DNA of 64,000 bases, taken from the NCBI RefSeq assembly GCF_014646335.1, contig NZ_BMNG01000012.1, positions 142,747 to 206,746 of the forward strand, read 5' to 3'. This document shows, piece by piece, positions 46,918 through 55,108 of the stretch. The notes under the pieces are model-generated. The model made no database searches and was not told the origin of the DNA. It saw only the letters and a program-made list of their open reading frames with translations. The position numbers and the translations under genes are program-made. The stretch comes from Streptomyces lasiicapitis. Its GTDB lineage: Bacteria; Actinomycetota; Actinomycetes; Streptomycetales; Streptomycetaceae. Each line of letters opens with the position of its first letter. Within the stretch, counting starts at the first letter, position 1.

Positions 46918-48127
46918 CCTCGAAGAAGTCCAGATTCTCGTGCAGCGACTTCATCAGGCGGTCCCGCTCGGCGTCGTCGACCTGCACCGGCACCACCTTC
47001 GCCGCCTGCGTGAGCCTGCGGAAGCCGCCCCGGCTCTCAAGCCGGCCGTGCACCCGGATCGGCAGGCCGACCAGGTGCGCGTGCCCCGCGATGCGGTAGT
47101 CCTCCTCGTCCAGGGACATCCGTACGTGCGGGATCTCCGCGCCCGCGAGCACCCGCACCCGCACCGTGCCCGCCCCGCGCGGCCCCGAGCGCCGCATGCG
47201 CACCACGGTCCCGGTGATCCGCACCGGCACCGAAGGCTCCTCGCGCAGATAGCGTGCGCTGGCCTCGCGCAGCACGGGCAGGTCGCCGGGCGAGAACTCG
47301 ACGGGCTCGGCGGACGCGGCGCAGCCGTCGGGCACGCCCGCGGCGGGCGACCACTGCACGCCGACCCTGGCGCCCTCGGTGCCGCGGACGAGGGCGACGA
47401 CGGCCTCGATCAGCTCGTGGCTGACGCCCGCACCGACGGCGCCGTCGAAGGCGTCCATGCCGCCGGTGGCCCGCTGGTAGTCGACGGCCTCGCGGGCGGC
47501 GTACAGCGCCTGGTGCAGCCGCACGGCGAGCGGGCGGCCGGCGGGCACGGGCACGAAGGCGGTCAGCTGCCGGCCGCCGGGGGCGGGCCCCACCAGGATG
47601 CTGTCCAGCGAGGCGGCCGCGGGGCGGCGGTGCCGCGCGCCGTAGTACCCGGCCCGTGCGCGGGCGGCGAGCGCGCCCGCGAGCAGCATCAGGCGTGCGG
47701 CGCCGCGCAGTTGTTCCTCGACCGTCCAGGACGCGGCGCCCGCGGGGCCGCTCGGCACATCGCGCCACCAGCGGATCTCGTCGCTGGGCACGGCCAGTGA
47801 CACGAGTACCTCGCGGGCGGACGGCGTGGAGCTGCGGGCCAGCGCGGTCAGGGCCTCGCCGATGAGGTCCTCGCAGTCGGGGAAGGCGCGGCTCTCCGGC
47901 ACGAGCAGGCTGGTGCCCGCGTGGCCGGGTCCCGGCGGGGTCCAGCGGGAGTAGCGTCCGGCGGCCCCGCCGCGGCGCCGCCAGCCGTGCCGGTCGAGCA
48001 GGGCGCCGAGCACGGCGGGGTCGACCTGGGCGGGCTCGGGCGGGTCGGACCACAGGCCGGGGGCGTCGACGGGGTGGGGGCGCAGGCCGCGTGGTGGCCC
48101 GGGCTCGCCGATCGGGCGGTGCGTCAC
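46898..48127 (-). CDS. unknown protein coupled to the DUF4365 protein
   Basis: Not recognised. It has 409 residues, no signal peptide and no clear helix. The N-terminus is Pro/Gly-rich, the middle is mixed alpha/beta with many Ala/Leu helices, and the C-terminal part (about 300-385: VRITGTVVRMRRSG, VRVRVLAGAEIPHVRM, LPIRVHGRLESRGGF) looks like a small beta barrel of OB type. GGGAGGAAAACC precedes the GTG start, which overlaps the DUF4365 stop (GTGA). The pair probably acts together, for example a nuclease and a nucleic-acid-binding partner; that is inference. Confidence 0.8.
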   Translation of the reverse strand: MTHRPIGEPGPPRGLRPHPVDAPGLWSDPPEPAQVDPAVLGALLDRHGWRRRGGAAGRYSRWTPPGPGHAGTSLLVPESRAFPDCEDLIGEALTALARSSTPSAREVLVSLAVPSDEIRWWRDVPSGPAGAASWTVEEQLRGAARLMLLAGALAARARAGYYGARHRRPAAASLDSILVGPAPGGRQLTAFVPVPAGRPLAVRLHQALYAAREAVDYQRATGGMDAFDGAVGAGVSHELIEAVVALVRGTEGARVGVQWSPAAGVPDGCAASAEPVEFSPGDLPVLREASARYLREEPSVPVRITGTVVRMRRSGPRGAGTVRVRVLAGAEIPHVRMSLDEEDYRIAGHAHLVGLPIRVHGRLESRGGFRRLTQAAKVVPVQVDDAERDRLMKSLHENLDFFEEACSGD

Positions 48128-48690
48128 GGTTTTCCTCCCGTCCCGACGCGCGTCATGATCTCGCAGAGCGCCCGGTCGTCGAAGATCCGCGAGGTCGGTA
48201 CGCGGACGGTGGTCCTTCGCCTGCCCGTCACGGGGTGTCCGGCGAGGTTGGTCCAGTAGCAGCAGTGCCGCAGGTCGAGCCGGTCGTGGCCGGCCCGCAG
48301 CCAGTCGTCCTGCGAGCGGGGCACGATCATCACGACGAGGATCTTGTGCACCGACACCGGTGTGCGGGCCAGCTTCTCCAGGTGCGCGTTGTCCAGCGTG
48401 AAGGAGAAGGCGGGCCCCGCGGGGCGGGGCGGGAGTTGGTAGGTGCACTTGAGCTGCACCTTGATGGTGACCTCGTCGTCGACGGTGTGCCCCGGGGCGC
48501 TGTGGCTGACGTGCCAGTCGATGCCGTTGTCCGGAAAGGGCTGCGAGAGGGAGCACCCCGCGGCGGCTGCCACGGCGTGCAGATATCCCACCTGAAGGGT
48601 CTCCATACAGGCGGTGGTGGCGAGTGTGCCGCGCGGCGGTGCGATCCGCTCGGGCAGCAGCCCACCCTGTTCGGGCTGCGCGAGCGCCAT
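48124..48690 (-). CDS. DUF4365 protein, predicted PD-(D/E)XK-like nuclease fold
   Basis: It has 188 residues. The pattern E30...D58...Q79-x-K81 (METLQVGYLHAVAAAAG; NGIDWHVSH; IKVQLKCT) is how DUF4365 domains look; the family is thought to have the restriction-endonuclease-like fold, with QxK replacing (D/E)xK. The ATG was chosen for GGAAGG upstream and the start of the conserved part; longer frames upstream are weak. It is the first gene of a coupled pair, 168 nt divergent from a DEDDh exonuclease. Activity is unproven. Confidence 0.82.
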   Translation of the reverse strand: MALAQPEQGGLLPERIAPPRGTLATTACMETLQVGYLHAVAAAAGCSLSQPFPDNGIDWHVSHSAPGHTVDDEVTIKVQLKCTYQLPPRPAGPAFSFTLDNAHLEKLARTPVSVHKILVVMIVPRSQDDWLRAGHDRLDLRHCCYWTNLAGHPVTGRRRTTVRVPTSRIFDDRALCEIMTRVGTGGKP

Positions 48691-48857
48691 GTCCAACAAG
48701 CCTTCCGAACCAGAGGTTTCGTCACTCGGGCCGGTCGATGTCCGTGCCCCGTACCTGTGTTGTCTCCGTGCCGGGTTCGGCGCAAACGGCCCGGGTATCA
48801 CCTGCATGGGCAGTCACGCAAGTCAACTGCCGGAGCTGAACGAGGAGTTGCGTCAGG

Positions 48858-49583
48858 ATGACGTGCTGGTACGAGGGCCCATTGGCCGCATTCGACACGG
48901 AGACCACGGGTGTCGACGTCGAGACCGACCGGATCGTGTCGGCCGCCGTCGTCGTCCAGAACGGCGCGGGGGCCCGGCCCCGTGTCACCCGATGGCTGGT
49001 GAATCCGGGCGTTCCGGTCCCCGCGGGCGCCACCGCGGTGCACGGACTCACCCAGGAGCATCTGGAGCGCAACGGCCGCTGGCCGGCTCCGGTGATGGAG
49101 GAGATGGGGCGCGAGCTGGCGGAGCAGGGCGCGGCGGGGCGGCCGCTGGTGGTGATGAACGCGCCCTTCGATCTGACGCTCTTCGACCGGGAGTTGCGCA
49201 GGCACCGCGCCTCGTCGCTCTCGCGCTATCTGGAGAGCTATCCGCTGTGCGTCCTGGACCCGCGCGTCCTGGACCGCCAGCTCGACCGGTATCGCAAGGG
49301 CCGCCGCACCCTGTCCGACCTGTGCGAGCACTACGGCGTGGAGCTGACGGGCGCCCATGACGCGGCGGCCGACGCGCAGGCGGCGCTCGATGTCGTACGC
49401 GCGGTGGGGCGCCGTTTCTCCGCCCGCCTGGAACGCCTGTCCCCCGCCGAGCTGCATACGTTGCAGGCGGTGTGGCACGCGGCCCAGGCGCGCGGGCTCC
49501 AGGCGTGGTTCGCGCGCAGCGGCACACCGGAGGCGGTCGATCCCGCCTGGCCGCTGCGTCCCGAACTGCCCGCGGCCGCCTGA
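48858..49583 (+). CDS. DEDDh-family 3'-5' exonuclease
   Basis: It has 241 residues with the proofreading-type exonuclease fold: FDTETTG (first Asp/Glu), VHGLTQEHL, NAPFDLTLF (second Asp), and HDAAADAQAA (His and last Asp), so all four acids and the His are kept. No polymerase or BRCT domain is attached. The ATG begins 168 nt from the divergent DUF4365 gene. The 3' end lies in a 14-nt tandem duplication that spans the stop. Confidence 0.94.
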   Translation: MTCWYEGPLAAFDTETTGVDVETDRIVSAAVVVQNGAGARPRVTRWLVNPGVPVPAGATAVHGLTQEHLERNGRWPAPVMEEMGRELAEQGAAGRPLVVMNAPFDLTLFDRELRRHRASSLSRYLESYPLCVLDPRVLDRQLDRYRKGRRTLSDLCEHYGVELTGAHDAAADAQAALDVVRAVGRRFSARLERLSPAELHTLQAVWHAAQARGLQAWFARSGTPEAVDPAWPLRPELPAAA

Positions 49584-49602
49584 GCGTTGCCGCCCGAGCG
49601 TC
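49575..49602. repeat. 14-nt tandem duplication across the exonuclease stop
   Basis: GCCGCCTGAGCGTT then GCCGCCCGAGCGTC. The stop TGA of unit 1 is CGA in unit 2; 12 of 14 bases match. Confidence 0.8.
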
Positions 49603-49612
49603 ACGGCGCATG

Positions 49613-49645
49613 AAAAAACCGGTCCGTCGACAACTGACGGACCGG
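49613..49645 (-). terminator. intrinsic terminator of the first tRNA-Val(CAC)
   Basis: CCGGTCCGTC/GACGGACCGG stem with a 7-nt loop, followed on the minus strand by six T. A classical U-tract terminator, rare in this window. It lies 12 nt past the tRNA. Confidence 0.9.
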
Positions 49646-49651
49646 CATTCT

Positions 49652-49731
49652 CCGGGTGGGCGATACTGGGTTCGAACCAGTGACCTCTTCGGTGTGAACG
49701 AAGCGCTCTCCCACTGAGCTAATCGCCCGGG
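49652..49731. repeat. 80-nt direct repeat, copy 1 (contains tRNA-Val)
   Basis: Identical in 80 bases to 50458-50537. The match extends only a few bases beyond the tRNA on both sides. Confidence 0.9.
49657..49728 (-). tRNA. tRNA-Val (CAC)
   Basis: 72 nt with discriminator A. Acceptor GGGCGAT/ATCGCCC, anticodon stem CTTCG/CGAAG, anticodon CAC reading GUG, T arm ACTGG-TTCGAAC-CCAGT. No encoded CCA. Followed by a U-tract terminator. Identical in sequence to the copy 806 nt away. Confidence 0.96.
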
Positions 49732-49767
49732 AACGCACTGAACAATACAGGTCCCCGCACCCTTCGT

Positions 49768-50217
49768 TCAAACTGCTTCGAGGCGCGAGGCCAACCCCCG
49801 TCGCCCCGCCCGCATCATCAGGGCGTGGTTCAGGAGGAACAGCGGCCGGCCGGGCACCGCGAGGCGTCGCATCAGGGGTTTGCGTACGTCGACCTCCTGG
49901 TCGAAGCGCGCCCGGGTGCCGCCGCCGTCGGCGGCGGTCAGGGTCCAGCGCGCCCAGCCTTCGAGGTCCCCGGTCATGGTGATCTCCAGGATGCCGCGGT
50001 CCGGGTCGCGGCGGCGCTCCTCGCCGGTGATGAAGATGTCGTACGGGAGCAGCGACCGCAGCCGCGCGGTGCCGTCGCGCTCGCCGAGCGGGGTCACGGC
50101 GCGCACCTGGGGCCACCACCGCGGGTAGTCCTGGGCCTGCTCGAGGACGGCGTACACCGCCCCGGGGGCGGCGCTCAGATTCCACACGCTCCGGAAGCGG
50201 TAATGGCACCAGTCCAT
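49768..50217 (-). CDS. SRPBCC (START-like) family protein
   Basis: It has 149 residues of the helix-grip lipid/polyketide-cyclase fold (VWNLSAAPGAVYAVLEQAQDYPRWWPQV, and the Gly-rich middle). The ligand-binding cavity is not assignable; many members are of unknown function. It lies between the two tRNA-Val(CAC) genes, all on the same strand. The ATG start follows the conserved N-terminus. Confidence 0.88.
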   Translation of the reverse strand: MDWCHYRFRSVWNLSAAPGAVYAVLEQAQDYPRWWPQVRAVTPLGERDGTARLRSLLPYDIFITGEERRRDPDRGILEITMTGDLEGWARWTLTAADGGGTRARFDQEVDVRKPLMRRLAVPGRPLFLLNHALMMRAGRRGLASRLEAV

Positions 50218-50418
50218 GGGTCCAGTGTGCGGCCGGGGCGATATCCGCGCGAGAGAACAGACGGATCGTCAACTCGCGGAAATAGGAACGAGTTATTCCG
50301 GAAGCGCCCGTACAGGGCATGAATTTCCGTGAAAGACCGTCACATACGGTCGGCACATACAGGCCGCATACCTACGCGCGCGAGATGCGGATACGGTCGC
50401 GACCCGTCCGGATACGAC

Positions 50419-50454
50419 TGTGGCCCGGAGACCGTTTCCAGTCTCCGGGCCACA
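50419..50454 (-). terminator. perfect 14-bp hairpin after the second tRNA-Val(CAC)
   Basis: TGTGGCCCGGAGAC-(8 nt)-GTCTCCGGGCCACA, 8 nt past the tRNA 3' end. No long U-tract, unlike the first copy's terminator. Confidence 0.85.
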
Positions 50455-50457
50455 ATC

Positions 50458-50537
50458 CCGGGTGGGCGATACTGGGTTCGAACCAGTGACCTCTTCGGTG
50501 TGAACGAAGCGCTCTCCCACTGAGCTAATCGCCCGGG
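50458..50537. repeat. 80-nt direct repeat, copy 2 (contains tRNA-Val)
   Basis: Partner of 49652-49731. The flanks differ completely outside the 80 bases. Confidence 0.9.
50463..50534 (-). tRNA. tRNA-Val (CAC), second copy
   Basis: Same 72-nt sequence as the first copy, with discriminator A and anticodon CAC. Its own hairpin terminator differs from that of copy 1, so the two are separate transcription units. Confidence 0.96.
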
Positions 50538-50618
50538 CGCACAGAGAACATTACCCCATGTCAGAGGGTGCCCCCGACCACTCCGGCCGGGGCGACGACC
50601 GCCCCGACGGAGCCCGCC

Positions 50619-51065
50619 TCACTGATCGTTGATCTTCCACGGCATCTGGATGCCGAACTTCCACAGATAGATCCCGCCGAGGGCCGCGAAGATCACCAGG
50701 CCGATCGCCGTGAGGATGATGTTGCGGCGGCGCACCCGTGGGTCGAGGGCACGCTGCGCGGCCTCGGTGACCTTCCGCTTCGTCCAGCGGAGCACCAGCT
50801 GCGCCCAGACGAACTCGGTCGCCCAGATCGCCATGCCGCCGAAGATCACCACCCAGCCCGGCCCCGGCAGGGGCAGCATGATGATGCCCGCGACCACCAC
50901 GGCCAGGCCCACGATGAACACGCCGACCTGCCAGCTCAGGTGCAGCGACCGGCGGGCCTTGATGAACTCCGGCGCCCGGGACCCGAAGGGCTTTTCGGCT
51001 TTGACCTGCTCGGCCACGTCATCGACGGCGGCGGCCGCCTTCGACTCGTCACTCCCCGTATTCAT
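50619..51065 (-). CDS. TIGR02611-family membrane protein (PGPGW)
   Basis: It has 148 residues: helices at about 48-66, 75-92 and 120-137, with the LPLPGPGWVVIFGG signature (PGPGW) between the first two. Function unknown; I infer a small inner-membrane protein. The ATG start is the most likely one; upstream codons add a segment with no homology. Divergent from ssgB. Confidence 0.85.
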   Translation of the reverse strand: MNTGSDESKAAAAVDDVAEQVKAEKPFGSRAPEFIKARRSLHLSWQVGVFIVGLAVVVAGIIMLPLPGPGWVVIFGGMAIWATEFVWAQLVLRWTKRKVTEAAQRALDPRVRRRNIILTAIGLVIFAALGGIYLWKFGIQMPWKINDQ

Positions 51066-51256
51066 GCAGCCAAACCTTACCGGACGGAAACCCGTCACCG
51101 GAATGGCCGTACGAACCAAACGGACAAGCCGCCATACGGGCCACCTAAAGACACCCAAAACTCCCAGAGGGGTTTACAACGGCACCGTAGGTGGCATGTC
51201 GATTTCGCCGACGTGCGAATCCCCGAGCGCACACTGAGCGAAAGGCCCTGGCGCTT

Positions 51257-51670
51257 ATGAACACCACGGTCAGCTGCGAGCTGCACCTGCGCCTCGTTGT
51301 GTCGAGCGAGTCCTCACTGCCTGTACCCGCAGGACTGCGGTATGACACGGCCGATCCCTATGCCGTGCACGCCACCTTCCACACCGGAGCCGAGGAAACC
51401 GTCGAGTGGGTGTTCGCCCGCGACCTCCTCGCCGAGGGCCTGCACCGGCCCACCGGCACCGGCGACGTCCGCGTCTGGCCGTCCCGCAGCCACGGTCAGG
51501 GCGTCGTCTGCATCGCCCTGAGCTCTCCGGAGGGCGAGGCTCTGCTCGAGGCCCCGGCGCGGGCCCTGGAGTCCTTCCTGAAGCGAACCGACGCGGCCGT
51601 GCCGCCCGGCACCGAACACCGCCACTTCGACCTCGATACGGAGCTGTCGCACATTTTGGCCGAAAGCTAG
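51257..51670 (+). CDS. ssgB: SsgB, sporulation/cell-division regulator
   Basis: SALP-family protein that places FtsZ during sporulation septation in Streptomyces, acting with SsgA. It has 137 residues, the known SsgB length, starting MNTTVSCELHLRLVVSSESS, with the typical ADPYAVHATFH and ETVEWVFARDLL blocks. The RBS is weak (AAGG, 12 nt before the ATG). Its presence is the best taxonomic marker in the window. A sigma-type promoter upstream is likely but I cannot place it. Confidence 0.96.
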   Translation: MNTTVSCELHLRLVVSSESSLPVPAGLRYDTADPYAVHATFHTGAEETVEWVFARDLLAEGLHRPTGTGDVRVWPSRSHGQGVVCIALSSPEGEALLEAPARALESFLKRTDAAVPPGTEHRHFDLDTELSHILAES

Positions 51671-51934
51671 CCCGGCCACGGTCCGGGAGCCGCGGGGCGC
51701 CGTCCGACTCGGGGAGACGGCGCGGGTACGCCCACGACGAGCGACGAGGACCACCGACAGGCGACGGCAGGACACAGGACACGGCAGGTACCGGCGCCGG
51801 TGTCGCGGATTTCCGCGGCGCCGGCGCCGTGGCGTGTACGGCACGAGCCGCTAGCATCGGCCAGCATCGGCGGGCGCTGTTCCCCGGCTCTTGATGAGCG
51901 GGGAGCCCCCACTACCCAGGCCAGGGAGCGAATC

Positions 51935-52555
51935 GTGCTGATCACCCACGACACCCGGTGTGCGCTCGACGCCGTGGTCGATCTGGTGAACTCCGCGCCA
52001 GACGAAGAGAGCGGCGACAGCGTCGAAGGGCTCGCGGACGTCGCGGCTCTCGGCGAGTTCGTGAAGAACCACGCGATCAGCGACGTCGGCGTGCTCACGG
52101 AGCGGGATCTGGCGGGTGTGCTCCGCATCCGCGGCCGGTTCGCCGAGGTCTTCGCGGCCGAGGAACCGCATGTGGCCGCGACGCTGATCAACGAGCTGAT
52201 CGCGGCGGCGGGCACCACGCCGCGGCTGACCGACCACGACGGCTACGACTGGCACGTGCACTACTTCGCGCCCGGCGCGTCCGTCGCCGACCACCTGGCG
52301 GCCGACTGCGGGATGGCGCTCGCCTTCTTCGTCGTCGCGGGCGAGCAGGAGCGGCTGCGCCGGTGCGAGGCGCCGGACTGCCGGCGGGCCTTCATCGACC
52401 TGTCCCGGAACCGCTCGCGCCGCTACTGCGACAGCCGCACCTGCGGGAACCGGCTGCACGTCGCCGCCTACCGGGCCCGGCGCAGGGAGGCCGCAGGCCT
52501 CGAACAGGACCTGGCGGGGCAGAAGGTCGTCCAGGCCGACGCGAGCGTCGGTTAG
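51935..52555 (+). CDS. CGNR zinc-finger protein (ABATE-type)
   Basis: It has 206 residues: an N-terminal ABATE-like domain (LVNSAPDEES..., VLRIRGRFAEVF), an acidic centre with DWHVHYFAPGA, then the CGNR zinc finger: CEAPDCRRAFID, RYCDSRTCGNRLH, followed by AAYRARRR. These four Cys and the CGNR signature make it a probable DNA-binding regulator. GGGAG precedes the GTG start. The stop lies in a 16-nt repeat array. Confidence 0.93.
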   Translation: MLITHDTRCALDAVVDLVNSAPDEESGDSVEGLADVAALGEFVKNHAISDVGVLTERDLAGVLRIRGRFAEVFAAEEPHVAATLINELIAAAGTTPRLTDHDGYDWHVHYFAPGASVADHLAADCGMALAFFVVAGEQERLRRCEAPDCRRAFIDLSRNRSRRYCDSRTCGNRLHVAAYRARRREAAGLEQDLAGQKVVQADASVG

Positions 52556-52600
52556 AGCGGGCGCTGGCCGGAGCGGGCGGCGGCTAGAGCAGCAGCAGAT
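52553..52600. repeat. three 16-nt units spanning two convergent stops
   Basis: Units at 52553, 52569 and 52585. The first begins with the TAG stop of the CGNR gene, the second has CGG there, the third TAG again; its complement region touches the stop of the minus-strand small protein. Confidence 0.75.
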
Positions 52601-52775
52601 CGTGCAGCGACGCCATGAGGAGCAGGCTGCCGATCACCGCCAGGAAGATCATCAGCGGTGGCTGCGAGAGCGCGAAGAGGCAGCCTCGCGGTTCGTCGGC
52701 GGTTCGGCGCTCGTCGGCGGCCGTGCCCCGCTCGGCGGGCGGGGCGGAATCGCTCTGTGGGGTGGTGTCAAGCAT
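52584..52775 (-). CDS. small C-terminal-helix membrane protein
   Basis: It has 63 residues: a polar N-terminus (MLDTTPQSDSAPPAERG) and a C-terminal helix (LFALSQPPLMIFLAVIGSLLLMA, then SLHDLLLL). It looks like a tail-anchored or small inner-membrane protein. The shorter ATG was chosen over a longer frame with a basic, unconvincing N-terminus. Function unknown. Confidence 0.65.
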   Translation of the reverse strand: MLDTTPQSDSAPPAERGTAADERRTADEPRGCLFALSQPPLMIFLAVIGSLLLMASLHDLLLL

Positions 52776-52929
52776 CTCGCGGTGATGATGACGCAGCGCG
52801 GACACCCCCACGTACCAACACGCCCGGTCCGTGGGGGAGTTCGCCGCATTCCGTGACCTTGGTGGGCCCGGCGCGACGCACCTGCGAACGGTGTCCGCCG
52901 ATACGCTCGAACGAGGTCTCGGAATGCGG

Positions 52930-53012
52930 GACGGCGTGCCCTTGGGGCGCCGGACGCCACGCCTCTGGGGCGTCGGATGCCGTGCCCCTGGAGCGTCAGA
53001 TGCCGTGCTTCT
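52930..53012. repeat. 23-nt tandem array spanning a stop codon
   Basis: Three full units (52930, 52953, 52976) and a partial one, aligned to the TGA of the 148-residue membrane protein; on the minus strand the stop in the first unit is CGA in the next. See findings. Confidence 0.85.
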
Positions 53013-53442
53013 TCAAGATGGCCTCGATGTCGCTGAAGTCCTCCCCCGCCCCGGCCTTCTTCTGCTTGGCCGCGGGGGCCGCCTGGGGGCGCGTGGACGG
53101 GCCCAGGGAAGGCGCGGAGGCGGCGGGGGCGACGGCGTCACGCTGGGCGGCCTTGGCCGCGGCACGGCGCTCCTTGCGGGTGCCGCCGGTGCGGCGCTCG
53201 ACCGCGCGGGTCGCCAGGAACAGCAGCCAGGCCGAGCCGAGCACGCCGAAGCCCGCCCAGGCCACCGGACTGAAGGCCGTCTCGGCGGCCCACTCCACCG
53301 CCCCGGTCATCACGAGCCCGATCGGGACCAGGGCATAGGCGGCGAGGCGCGCCGCGGCGAGGAATCGCTTGCGATAGGCCGTGACGGCCGCGATGCCGAG
53401 GCCGGCCGCGGCTACGGCGGAGCAGATGGTCTCGGCAATCAT
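52996..53442 (-). CDS. two-helix membrane protein with disordered tail
   Basis: It has 148 residues: helices at about 5-22 and 28-50 and a third hydrophobic stretch at 60-77, then a Lys/Arg/Ala/Pro-rich cytosolic tail ending FSDIEAILKKHGI. The ending resembles a short helical linear motif. Function unknown. ATG 53442 was chosen because the hydrophobic N-terminus starts there. Divergent from the DsbA-like gene. Confidence 0.8.
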   Translation of the reverse strand: MIAETICSAVAAAGLGIAAVTAYRKRFLAAARLAAYALVPIGLVMTGAVEWAAETAFSPVAWAGFGVLGSAWLLFLATRAVERRTGGTRKERRAAAKAAQRDAVAPAASAPSLGPSTRPQAAPAAKQKKAGAGEDFSDIEAILKKHGI

Positions 53443-53651
53443 CCCGGTCCTCCAGGCGTGCGGGCGCGGTGCGGTGTCGCATGTGTCCCTTCCATCCTGC
53501 ACCGGGTGGGGTCCCGGAAGCCACGGCCCCAGAGCACATCAGGGAGATATCCGGGTCGCGGCTCCTCCCCAGGTGCCGGTCGGCCGCGGCGGGCGGCCCT
53601 CGCCGCAGGTCCCGGTTGGGGCACGCACCCGGGGGCTGGGAGACTGTGCGC

Positions 53652-54182
53652 ATGAGCGACTCCTCCCCCGCGGGCCCCGCCGGCCCCCTCGTCATCGACG
53701 TCTGGTGCGAGCTGCAGTGCCCGGACTGCCGCACCGCCCTGGACGACGTGCGCGCCCTGCGTGCCCGCTACGGCGACCGTGCCGAGCTGCGCCTGCGCCA
53801 CTTCCCGCTGGAGAAGCACAAGCACTCCTTCGCCGCCGCACAGGCCGCCGAGGAGGCCCTGGAGCAGGGCAAGGGCTGGGAGTACGTCGAGGCGGTCCTG
53901 GAGCGGGTCGAGGACCTGGACCGTAAGGGCGAACCCTTCCTGGTCGAGATGGCGGGGGAACTCGGCCTGGACGCCGAGGAGTTCGACACCGCCCTGGTGG
54001 ACGGCCGGCACATCCTGATCGTCGACGCCGATCAGGCCGAGGGCAAGGCGATCGGGGTCACCGGGACGCCCACGTACGTCGTCGACGGTGAGCGTCTTGA
54101 CGGCGGCAAGAGCCAGGACGGTCTGCGCGAGCGCGTCGAGGAGATCGCCGACCGCGTCCTCGCTGCGCGTAAGCACAGGTAA
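53652..54182 (+). CDS. DsbA-family thiol oxidoreductase (2-hydroxychromene-2-carboxylate isomerase-like fold)
   Basis: It has 176 residues with a thioredoxin-fold CPDC active site (C23-P-D-C26, LQCPDCRTAL) and a helical insertion; VTGTPTYVVDG carries the cis-Pro region. No signal peptide, so it acts in the cytoplasm, unlike a VKOR partner. The ATG fits. It ends zero bases from the convergent GNAT stop. Confidence 0.9.
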   Translation: MSDSSPAGPAGPLVIDVWCELQCPDCRTALDDVRALRARYGDRAELRLRHFPLEKHKHSFAAAQAAEEALEQGKGWEYVEAVLERVEDLDRKGEPFLVEMAGELGLDAEEFDTALVDGRHILIVDADQAEGKAIGVTGTPTYVVDGERLDGGKSQDGLRERVEEIADRVLAARKHR

Positions 54183-55007
54183 CTAGAGCAACTGCTTGTA
54201 CAAGTAGTACGTACGCGCCTCGTAGCCCAGCGACTCGTACAGCCGCAGAGCCGGTGTGTTCCCCGCGAAGACGTTCAGGCCGATGCGGTCCTTGCCGGCT
54301 TCGAGGCACTGGCCCTCCGCGTGGAGCATCAGGCTGCGGCCGTGTCCCCGGCCGCGGTGCTCCTCGCGGACCTCGATGTCGTACACGAAGCACTCGCCGC
54401 GACGCTCCGCCACCCACAGGATGCCGACGACCTCGTCGCCCTGGAGCAGCACGCTGAACCGGGCGCCGGGCGTCGCGAGGCCCTCGCCCAGCGAATTGCG
54501 CTGGTCCGCCTCGACCTTGGCGCGTGCCTCCGCCTCCGGCACTCCGCGGTCGATCCAGTCCTGGGCGTAGACGTCCTTGGAGTGCTCGGCCCACTCCGCG
54601 AACTCCTGCTCCGTCATCGGACGTGCCCGCACGTCCGCCGGCAGCTCGGGCGGGCGCAGCGGCAGCGGCTTGGACATCTGGCGATTGCGCTCCACATAGC
54701 CGAGCGCCGTGGCGAGGGCCAAGGCCTCCGGGGCGGTCGCGGGCACGCCCGCCTCGATCCGTGCGCAGCCCCAGCCGCGCGCCACCTCCTCGGCGGCGAG
54801 CGCCGCCACGGTCGCGCGGCCCCGGCGGCGGTCGGGGGCGTCGATGCGCAGGTCCAGGATCGAGGCGACGCGCGGGCCGAACACGTCGTGGGTGGCCAGC
54901 TTTATCCGGCCGACGGGGCGGCTGTTCACGCAGACTTCGAAGTCGCGCGACTTGGCGCCCTCAGTGCTCTCGTGGAGCGGCCCGGACGGCCGCAGGGTCG
55001 TGGTCAT
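54183..55007 (-). CDS. GNAT acetyltransferase with two GNAT domains
   Basis: It has 274 residues and two tandem GNAT-like halves: the first (about 25-125) has lost parts of the acetyl-CoA loop, the second (about 125-274) keeps RGRGHGRSLMLHAEG and the NTPALRLYESLGYEA motif. Such pairs often acetylate small molecules, peptides or aminoglycosides; the substrate is not evident. ATG 55007 was preferred to the longer frame. Convergent with the DsbA-like gene. Confidence 0.9.
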   Translation of the reverse strand: MTTTLRPSGPLHESTEGAKSRDFEVCVNSRPVGRIKLATHDVFGPRVASILDLRIDAPDRRRGRATVAALAAEEVARGWGCARIEAGVPATAPEALALATALGYVERNRQMSKPLPLRPPELPADVRARPMTEQEFAEWAEHSKDVYAQDWIDRGVPEAEARAKVEADQRNSLGEGLATPGARFSVLLQGDEVVGILWVAERRGECFVYDIEVREEHRGRGHGRSLMLHAEGQCLEAGKDRIGLNVFAGNTPALRLYESLGYEARTYYLYKQLL

Positions 55008-55108
55008 CACGGGAGTTGTACCCACTGGGCGCCCCCCGCGTCATCCGGATTTACGCCCCCGCGCTCCGCGCCCAGTCGGAGAGCCCGCCCCGGCCTTCTC
55101 GCCAGTCC

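Noticed and set aside
49657..50534. tRNA-Val pair as attachment sites of an integrated element
   Set aside because: No integrase or mobile gene between them; the intervening 700 nt is one ordinary gene.
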